DNA of 64,000 nt from Gnetum montanum (lineage: Eukaryota; Streptophyta; Gnetopsida; Gnetales; Gnetaceae). The position numbers and the translations under genes were made by a program. The DNA lies in contig MNCI01003975.1 in the NCBI GenBank assembly GCA_015680685.1, positions 121,628-185,627 on the forward strand, read 5' to 3'. Below the pieces are notes generated by a model. The model was given only the letters and a program-made list of their open reading frames with translations, did not search any database and was not told the DNA's origin. Below are positions 56,700-64,000 of this stretch, one piece after another; the first letter of the stretch is position 1; every line of letters starts with the position of its first letter.

Positions 56700-57900
56700 C
56701 ATTGTTTTTTTTTTCACTTTTGTGTTTCAACAAAAAATTGAACTCCTATAATTATGTAATCCACATCATGTTCTTTTAAATCAACTTCTTTTATAAGTTT
56801 AGAAATTGAAGAGCTTTAGGGTCTATCATCAAGGTGAATTTGTTGGACAACAAGTAATGCCTCTAATGTTTGATTGCTTTAAGAATAGTGTACAACTTCT
56901 TCTCATCTATGATATACTTTTATCTTGACTCAGTTAACCTTTTGGAAAAGAAATAAATAGGCCTAGCTTCTTGTGAAAGTACCCCACCAATGGCAAGTCC
57001 ACTTGCATCCACCTCCATATAAAAAGGCTTCTGAAAATCTAGAATTACAAGCACTAATTCACAAGTAATCTTTACTTTCATTAAGTCAAAGCTCCCTTGG
57101 GTTTCATTATCCCCACTTAAATTTGTAATTTTTCTTTAACAAAGAAAACATATGCCACAAAATACCACTAAAATTTTTTATGAACTATCTATAAAAACTT
57201 GGTAAACCAAGGAATTTTATTACCTCCCCAACATTCTTAGGAGTTGGCCAATCCCCAATAGCCTTCACCTTTTTAGCTTTCATCCAAATCTAATTTTTAG
57301 AAACCACATGCCCCAAATATATAATTTTCCTCTTGAATAGATGATTTTTCTTCATATTGATTACCAAATGTGCCTCCTCAAACTTAAGATACATCATCCT
57401 CAAGTGATCTAATTTCTTTTCCTCATTATAGCTATATACCAAAATATCATAAAAAAAGATAATATAACAGTTACCAATTAAGTCTTTCAATACATCATAC
57501 ATCAATCTCATGAATGTAGTAGGTGCATTCACGATCCCAAATGGCATCACCAACTACTCAACTGATCCATCCAGTGTTTTGAAAGTTGTCTTCCACTCAT
57601 TATTAAGCCTAATTATTTTTGATGGTATCCACTCTTCAAATTAATTTTTCTAAAATTCTCTACATTAGTAAGTACATCCATGATATCATCCATCCTTGAA
57701 ACAAGAATAATGTATCTCATTTTTATCCTCTTCACTACCCTAGAATCAATACACATCCTCCAGTCATCATTCTCTTTCTTCAGCACCAACACTACTAGCA
57801 TTGCATAAGGTGAAATGTATTTCCTCATGAAGCCATTTTCAAGTAATCCCTCTAGTTGCCTTTGAAATTTAGTTCTCTAATTTGCTTCCATCTAGTAAGC
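56700..57900 (-). pseudogene. E reverse transcriptase-RNase H, broken
   Basis: RT reads MRKYISPYAMLVVLV, DDWRMCIDSRVV, RMDDIMDVL and RKINLKSGYHQK (57828-57613). After stops, MPFGIVNAPTTFMRLMYDVL (57550-57490) leads to the active site FFYDILVYS (about 57440-57420), which stands where F-x-D-D is expected and has lost one Asp. The connection KAIGDWPTPKN, FLGLPSFYR is at about 57265-57190. RNase H pieces (about 57030-56830) include SNQTLEALL. Typical chromovirus order. Confidence 0.85.
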
Positions 57901-57959
57901 CCTCCCATTTGAAATGGCAACACTAGGAATGAAGTCAATCTAATGATGTACGTTTATCA

Positions 57960-59874
57960 TCGATGGTAGTCCATCTAATTTCTCCTTAAACACTTTGAAA
58001 ATTTCTCCTTCAAGCCTAGCACACTTGTAGGAAGTTCAACCTACACATCATCATGGTTATTAGCAACAATTGTCATAATAAAAAAACCATAACTAGTTTC
58101 ATCTTGTTCCTTAATATATTTTTTTCTCTTCTAGAAGAATTAAAGAACCATTAGGTGAGCTTTTTTGCCTCACTTATTTAGCTATCATAGGAATTAAATC
58201 ATGCATTCCATCAAGTCTAGCAACACTCCACACATTTTTTGCTCCATCAAACTTAGCACCATTATTCAAATTTCAAGGTCTCTTAAAAATTACATCAACA
58301 TAATCTATTAGAAGCACATCACACTTCACAACATCATGAAAACTTTCAATTTAGAATTTCAAAGTACATTGTTCTTTTACCTCTTCAAAAAAAAAACATA
58401 GACAATCAATGCATCTTATGGGATCTTGGATGAGGATTAGGTACCAAACCCAATCTATAAACTACCCCTAGAAGAACTAACATTTTCTTGGACTTTTTCA
58501 TCAATTAAAACATGAATCCATTTCCCAGTAAGTAAGAAACTAGCCCCAATCCAAAACTACACTTTCCTATTAGGATGATTTCCTCTATTTACATTCTCCA
58601 TAAATGCATAAGAATTTAATTTAGAAAAATTCTTAATTTTTGGAGCATTAGGATTACCTCTTTAAAAATCTTGGCTTGATGTCTCCTCCACCTCCATGAT
58701 TTATCCATCTATCCCTTAGCTATCTTGTAAAGTGAACATTTTCATTGTTGATGTCCCCTTTCTTTATATTTGAAGCACTAAATATTTTATGACCTACTGT
58801 CTTAACCTTTGTCTTTCTTCCCTTGGTTCTCATTAGCTCTTTCTTTCTCATTATCTCTTTTGGTCTTCTTGTCTTGGTTACCCTCGTTATCTTTAGATTT
58901 GAACTTGGAACCCTTATTAGATCTAGATCCATTCTCCTTTCCTTGGGAAGTTTGTTTACTCATCTTTTTGAATCCACCTAATTTATTCTCATCCTTGAAT
59001 GCTAAATCATAAGTCTCATCAAGAGTTTGTGGCTCATAAAAGGAAATCTCCTACTAGTATGCCATTTTGAGATCTTCTAAACATATTAAAGCATGTTCAT
59101 ATTTCTCCCAATTTACCTTAGCTTGATGGAATAGATCATAAAATTTGATGGATAGTTCTTTGACATCCTTGTTATCTTACCTTAGAAATTCAACTTCATA
59201 ATGGTTTCTTTTCTTTGATAAGATGATTTAAATTTTCTCTTTAACATGTATTTCATCATATTCCAATCTCTAGTAGGTTGACTATTTCATCTTTCATAAA
59301 ATGGAAACTCTTTTTTCCATCAAGTAGAAGCTATACCTTCTAATCTAGATTTAGCAACAAGTACCCTCATCTTATTTGGTACCTCTTCTAACTAAAAATG
59401 CTTTTCAAGTACCTTCAGCCAACTTGCAAAAGCAGTAGTACCATCTACATTGTTAAAAGTCTTCAACTTCATGAACAAAAATCTTGCAGCATTTATGAAC
59501 ACTATAGAAAGCCTTACCTCATCTTCCTTCTCAAGCTTTCTTGAATAATTAGCATTAAACACTCTTAGAGCCTTTGGAATCCTCATATGAGGAATAGAAT
59601 TCTCTTCCATTGGAATCCGTGGTTGATGATTTGTTACACTCCCATAGTTGGATCATCCTTCCTCTTCATCCACTCTATCTCTACCACATTTTAAAAATTC
59701 TTCATTTAAACATGCATCCTCATCTCCTTCCCATGTTGGAATATGGCTAGGATCAACATGTCTATCCATCTTTGCATTGATTTCATCTAATCGAGTAACC
59801 ACCATCTAGAAGGTATACTTCATTCTTTTCATGTCTAGATTCAGAGCTTGCACCTATTTCTTCTTGGGTGCCAT
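57960..59874 (-). pseudogene. E gag and protease region, broken
   Basis: Gag starts at ATG 59874 (MAPKKK), 69 bp inside the LTR. The core reads ASWLKVLEKHF, PNKMRVLVAKSRLEGIAST-WW and RDWNMMKYMLKRKFK (59430-59225), the standard chromovirus Gag pattern ending in K-R-x-F. A Lys/Arg-rich segment (58932-58720) follows, where a zinc knuckle is expected but not clearly preserved. The protease segment (about 58500-57960) is too decayed for its active site to be named. Confidence 0.78.
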
Positions 59875-59942
59875 CTAAAATTAACAAAATTCTTTACCAA
59901 AATCCAATCAATAATCAAAATAGCCTTTCATGTCAATAATTT

Positions 59943-60933
59943 TGAATTAGGTTCACTCCACAAATAAATCACCTTCAAGTACTAAATCCAGATGTTATGT
60001 GAAGATAAAAATTTTTTCTAGAAAACATGAAAACTAACTATCTTTAATTATTTTATTTGAAGATTACCATATAATGGATTCACAAATCAAAAGATCCAAC
60101 ACACTCACACATGCAAACTATTGTAGAGCTTGAGGATCTATAATCTTAAATATTAACCTAAAATCAAGGCTTAATCTCTAAATCAAATCTAACACACATA
60201 GATCTACAATCCCATTCAAGAGGCTTAGAGTTACAGCTAAGATCTCACACATACCTAGCCTGAGACATGCATAGACAAACATGCAACCTCTTCTCCAACT
60301 TCCTTCTTACCTCTTTGAAGATCTCGAGATGTCTCTTTCCTTGAAAACCCTTCCCACACCTTCTCTTATACATGCTCTAGCTTCCTTCTCTTTCTCTCCT
60401 CTACCCTCTTGTCAAGCATGAATACAAAACATGATTATAAATATACAAAACCCTAGTAATATTTCCTAAATTTCTCTCTCGATGTTTTCCACATGGATCT
60501 AGAGTTTTGTTGGATGTTTCCCATCAAAACATCATGTCAAATTTTCTTGGATCACACGAGACATCTCTTGGTACCTCCAAACATCTTCGCGGTAACTTAG
60601 AATGCTATTGAGATGTCTCACATGAGTATGAGACATCACATATAAGTGTGAGATGTCTCCCTTATTTTTGATACATCTCACCAATGTCAAATATTTCTCA
60701 CCAATGTCTAAGACATCTTGCACAAGACATCTCCTCAATAGCAAGATGTCTCTTATGAGAAAACTACAATTTAGCCAAGATATCTTCTTTAAATCTAAAA
60801 TGTCTCCTCTTAAACCTTAAGTCTTAGTCAAGATGCCTCCTAGAATTCCAAGACATCTTTTCAAAGCTAAAAACCTACAAAAATAACTTATAGGACAAAG
60901 CATAAGGAAATCAAGAGAGGTTTTCCTACACCA
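59943..60933 (-). repeat. 5' LTR of E
   Basis: 991 bp, aligned with 54144-55185. The TGTCTC/GAGACA-rich part is at 60320-60870. TSD GTTCA follows at 60934. Confidence 0.93.
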
Positions 60934-61074
60934 GTTCAGTAAGGACATTTATTATACTAAAATGTAAAATTCATCCATAAATTGGATAAAGGTTGAAGTA
61001 CATAAGATATAATTTTTTCATTATTGATTTTTTTTTGCATGTAATTGAGACTTCTTGAGCACTCTTTACACTAC
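60934..61074 (+). other. Copia-3 leader continued
   Basis: Resumes the sequence interrupted at 54143. No coding evident before A-right starts at 61075. The last five bases, ACTAC, are the expected left TSD of A-right. Confidence 0.5.
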
Positions 61075-62123
61075 TGATGAGTGGCAAGGTACCCCTACAC
61101 TCAACCATACGAATACGAGCGTGCACACGCGATCCGGTCAAACTCCGTAGACTAAATGCCTTAACACCACAAGAAACACTTGGGGTTAATCGTTCGTTGT
61201 CTTCCCAGGCTTTCTTGTAAGTGTCACGGTGTATGGTTAAGCAAGTCTGAGGTATGTGATTTTTTTTGGTATTTTCGGCTTATCTTCTATGCTATCAGGG
61301 GAAAGGGTTGAGAAACTAAGCTAACTCTAACTAAAGATCTAAGTCTAAATTAACTAGCGTCAGCATCCGTTCCCACTTGCTGGACACACCTTGAACTATG
61401 CAACTGTGGCTTACCAAACGCTAATCGCTACTGGGATCGCCACACGTAACGCAAGTGCTCGAAGTGGTCGTACTGAGGCACCTATTTAGCTTATGTGTGT
61501 TAAGCAGCCGATTCCTTAGCTAGCCGTACACACCCATGGGTGCTCGTAACTAAGTCGTACTTATCACACGTTCTAGCCTAGCAATGAGCAGCCGATTCCT
61601 CAACTAGCCATACACATCGGACTACTACTGGGATTACCAAGCGCAAAATCCTGGAATATGCTACTGGGTTACCAAGCAGCCAATGCTCGTAATTGAGTCG
61701 TACTCATGCATTGCGTCAAGCAGCTGATTCCTTGACTAGCCGTACACGTCCATAGACGCTCGTAATCAAGTCGTGCTTGAACGCACTAGGAAAGCAATAA
61801 ATGAAAGCAACAATAAATAAAACCACGTGCTGCAAGGTTTATCCAATCAAGCTCATCTTTATTGTCGTACACAACTTGGGTTCAGGTTACAAGCTACTCG
61901 AATAAAGAGCCGTTCACTCTAGGACTCCTACTGCGGGCACATGGGAAAAATTCTAACTCTGGAGTGATCAATCTGCCAGAGCTTTGCTACTTCTAGCCAG
62001 GATTTGGAAATGAAGGGAGTGCCACCTCTTATTTATAGATATGACGGCGGGATGCGATATCGCGTACGCGATATCGCAGGAGAAGACGCGATATCGTGGC
62101 CCAGTGCATGTTGCGTCTCATCA
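61075..62123 (-). repeat. 3' LTR of A-right with PPT
   Basis: 1049 bp, TGATGAGACGC...CACTCATCA on minus; the PPT AGTCATGGGGGTA adjoins at 62124-62136. It is longer than other A LTRs because an internal segment with the GTACTTATC/GTCGTACTCATG, TAGCCGTACACA and CAAGCAGC words is repeated about three times (about 61490-61790). TATA box near 62028-62041. U3 palindrome at 62053-62078. Confidence 0.9.
62053..62078. repeat. 26-bp perfect palindrome in U3
   Basis: Perfect dyad centred between 62065 and 62066 with core ATCGCGTACGCGAT. A further half copy (GCGATATCG) lies at 62088-62096. Related, partly mutated words occur in the solo LTR (13436-13485). Confidence 0.9.
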
Positions 62124-62256
62124 TACCCCCATGACTGAATAAAAACTCGTCCTCGAGTTCCTTACAATGATATCAGGTAGGTATGGGATTATTAGGGGAA
62201 ATGGAACTGATGGGATGACATGTGAACGGTCTTTATTACAAGACTTGACAAAAAAT

Positions 62257-62284
62257 GGTGTTCATGATAACAAGGGTGAACACC
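62257..62284. repeat. Conserved stem-loop near A-right 3' end
   Basis: Arms GGTGTTCA/TGAACACC, 12-nt loop; identical arms and loop size at 38641-38668 in A-short. Confidence 0.7.
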
Positions 62285-62489
62285 TTATTACAATGACATC
62301 AGGCCACAGTTGGCAGCTGAGAGAAAAGAGGAGAGAGAATAAAAGAGAAGAAGAGAGAAGAGTCTTGTTGCTGCCAACACCTAGATTGCGCCTTTCGTTG
62401 TCCATCCGTAAGCGCATTATCAATTCCACTCCTTGCATAGCGGCTTCAATGCTGCTCCACTCCAAGTGTTTGGTCCCGATCCATTCCAT
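62262..62489 (-). CDS. Small ORF with hydrophobic tail, A-right
   Basis: An intact 75-codon frame beginning MEWIGTKHLEW sits at the env position, 18 bp after an acceptor-like GTGGGTGCAG (62507). The N-terminal half is amphipathic and charged (MRLRMDNERR); the C-terminal half contains a Ser/Leu/Phe stretch of about 18 residues followed by a Cys-Gln-Leu-Trp segment, which could span a membrane. A-short has an eroded relative at 38700-38790. A different first ATG (62506) gives only 28 codons. There is no known family I can name. It may be a chance frame, since the hydrophobic part is encoded by a TCTT-rich tract. Confidence 0.35.
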   Translation of the reverse strand: MEWIGTKHLEWSSIEAAMQGVELIMRLRMDNERRNLGVGSNKTLLSSSLLFSLLFSLSCQLWPDVIVIRCSPLLS

Positions 62490-62714
62490 GGTTGTATGAT
62501 GGCCATCTGCACCCACAACACAATCATATATTAGCAAGGGTAATTGAATCATTAAGTAAAGCATACCTTGCTTCGGTTTGGGTTCCTTGGCTAAGTTGTG
62601 GTATGGCTAATATGGATCTGGGAAAATGTAGATGATGACTACCAAAGGTATAGGGGTTAGGAAGAAAAACGAAAAAATTCGGGGCTTAGGATAAAAATCG
62701 AAAAATCAGGCCCC

Positions 62715-62731
62715 GTACCCCCATGACTAAT
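62715..62731 (-). promoter_or_regulatory. Internal PPT-like motif (A-right)
   Basis: On minus ATTAGTCATGGGGGTAC, the same 13-mer (AGTCATGGGGGTA) as the 3' PPT of this element at 62124-62136, 580 bp farther inside. Confidence 0.6.
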
Positions 62732-63334
62732 CGCGAACCTCCGGTAGCGTTAGAATGGAGAACGAAAAGGAGTAGGAAAGATAGGTAAAAAGAGACAACT
62801 ATGGCATCGGTGAAGTGGATGTCATGATGGAAATGAACAAAAATGTTAATTAATTGCAAAAATGTTAAGGAAAAGAAGTTAACTAATATTCCAAATGAGA
62901 ATGTTAGTGGGTCCTCCCCAAAGCAGGCTCATGCCCTTAATGCCCTGACAATCCCACATTCAAAGAGTCCGTGGGCTCTGGGAATGTCCTTTGTAACAAG
63001 GGTTAAAGTCTTAACCGTAAGAATTTACCAAAAAGAAAACAAAGCATCAACCAAAGTATATACAATGATACAACCGGCAATGAGGTGAATAATGGAGAGA
63101 AGGATGGGAAGAAGATAAGTGGATTGGAATCCCAAGAACAAGGTGGTGTACAGCCCCTTGTGTGTTGTATGATTAATTGTGACTTGGCGAATCTCATTCC
63201 AACTCTGGCCTCAAACCAACCACTTCCAGTGACTTCGCATCAATGCATTTGGTCAAACCATCCACTTGGACCACAAGGATGCATCGTCAAAGAGCCACCA
63301 CCATTCCAACGAAACTAAGGAGAGAATGGGAAGC

Positions 63335-63515
63335 GAGAAGGGCCTTAGTTAGAGGGAACACTTTGGTTCCATAACCAGTGCTTGCAGCCCAAATTTTATT
63401 TCGTCTAAGGGGTGTGCTTTGAATCCTCACTTCTTTTTTTGTTTTTTTTTTAATCTTTTTTCTTTTTTTTTTGTTGTGTGTTTTTATGCGTGGGGACCAC
63501 ACCATGCAAAGACTT
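63335..63515. repeat. Family A conserved non-coding block in A-right
   Basis: Single copy with GGGCCTTAGTTAGAGGG, CATAACCAGTGCTTGCAG, AAGGGGTGTGCTTTGAATCC and ACCACACCATGCAAAGAC, separated by a T-rich run. 63516-64000 continues spacer shared with 39880-40450. An (AC)8 microsatellite is at 63925-63940. Confidence 0.75.
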
Positions 63516-64000
63516 CTTTATTTTTATTGTCTCAGCTTCCAATTATTGGGTAACGTCGGAACGACAAGAAAACCAAAGAAGAAAACATCCAAGCACCCAA
63601 ATGAATGACCAACACAAAAACATCAAGTTCCCTTGAAGTCACACCCTTTGCAAATCCTTGAGTCCTTTCTTAGTTTGAGAAATGCCCAGTCACTTGTTCA
63701 TTGAAGTTCTTATTAAGAAGGAACTGTACATTTCCAAGCCAAGGGAAACCATAGACTTGATGGATGGATGGATGAAGTGATCTCATTGCCTGCCATATCA
63801 AAAGAACATACCTTAGTATCAACAATGTAACTTAAAGGTAAAAACCAAACATTAGCAATCAATGAAAAACAGTTCATCCCATCGGCCCGAACACTTATTG
63901 GATAACGAATTTACATGATGGATGACACACACACACACACAAAAGATAGAAAAAAATATAACGATGTTGTAAAACAAAAATAAGAAAAGTTAAAGAAATT

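Larger units (their letters stand above)
54144..60933 (-). mobile_element. Element E: structurally complete chromovirus
   Basis: LTRs 54144-55185 and 59943-60933 are direct repeats in minus orientation, flanked by the perfect TSD GTTCA (54139-54143 and 60934-60938). The 4.76-kb interior carries gag, protease, RT-RNase H, and integrase with a C-terminal chromodomain, in that order on the minus strand, then a purine tract. It is the most compact complete element here, but all genes carry stops. I could not identify a PBS after the 5' LTR. Confidence 0.95.
61075..64000 (-). mobile_element. A-right: 3' part of an Athila-like element
   Basis: It comprises a 3' LTR, PPT, a short ORF behind an acceptor-like site, an internal PPT-like motif and the conserved non-coding block. 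It continues beyond the window, where gag and the 5' LTR would be expected. Its CpG words are better preserved than in other copies, suggesting a younger insertion. Confidence 0.88.

Noticed and set aside
61075-62123. GC-richer, CpG-containing stretch as a host gene or CpG island
   Set aside because: It is an A-family LTR with TGATGA/TCATCA ends, TATA box and adjacent PPT.
1-64000. tRNA genes, rRNA, CRISPR arrays, bacterial operons or organellar DNA
   Set aside because: The only tRNA-like matches are primer-binding sites beside LTRs; repeats are LTRs or minisatellites, not CRISPR spacers; AT content, introns and element types point to plant nuclear DNA.

Overview
This window looks like intergenic DNA from a plant with a large, repeat-rich nuclear genome. 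The support is plant-type LTR retrotransposons of both superfamilies, an L1-type LINE, plant-style introns, AT-rich low-complexity spacers and heavy decay by C-to-T change. A conifer or other large-genome seed plant is plausible, but the sequence does not fix the species. I found no host gene, rRNA, tRNA or CRISPR array. Almost every coding trace is a broken retroelement gene. All element boundaries below were read by eye from LTR ends, target-site duplications (TSDs), primer-binding sites (PBS) and polypurine tracts (PPT).

Layout. 1-7310: two related Tat-like Ty3/gypsy fragments (T1 on +, T2 on -) lie in inverted orientation and meet near 3436. Each has gag-protease, a dyad-bearing tandem array and an antisense, apparently spliced extra ORF. 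7311-11598: a truncated member (A1) of an Athila-like family called A here. 11599-15678: a decayed LINE on -, split by a solo A LTR on + (13429-14226, TSD GTAGG). 15679-53387: a nest of elements. The outermost is D, a Ty3/gypsy element with LTRs of about 3.1 kb and only 2 kb of interior. Copia-1 (+, 16336 to about 45765) sits in D's 3' LTR. Copia-2 (-, 18162-37516, TSD GTAAC/GTAAT) sits in the Copia-1 gag gene. The full-length Athila-like element A-full (-, 19527-32793, 13.3 kb, TSD CATCC) sits in Copia-2. A second, pol-less A element (A-short, 37592-43414) also sits in Copia-1. 53388-61074: a Copia-3 LTR/leader fragment carrying a complete chromovirus E (-, 54144-60933, TSD GTTCA). 61075-64000: the 3' part of another A element (A-right), which runs off the window.

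How the parts work together. Family A shows the whole life cycle: tRNA-Asp PBS, gag, protease, RT-RNase H, integrase, an env-position third ORF behind a conserved splice acceptor, and a 3' PPT. A-full is autonomous in structure but its genes are broken. A1 and A-short share the LTRs, gag leader and conserved non-coding blocks but lack pol, so they look like non-autonomous partners. The most interesting signals are non-coding: an LTR-like promoter module inside A-full, repeated internal PPT-like motifs, U3 hairpins whose arms change together, dyad-preserving tandem arrays in T1/T2, and AGACATCT/TGTCTC-rich LTRs shared by Copia and chromovirus elements.
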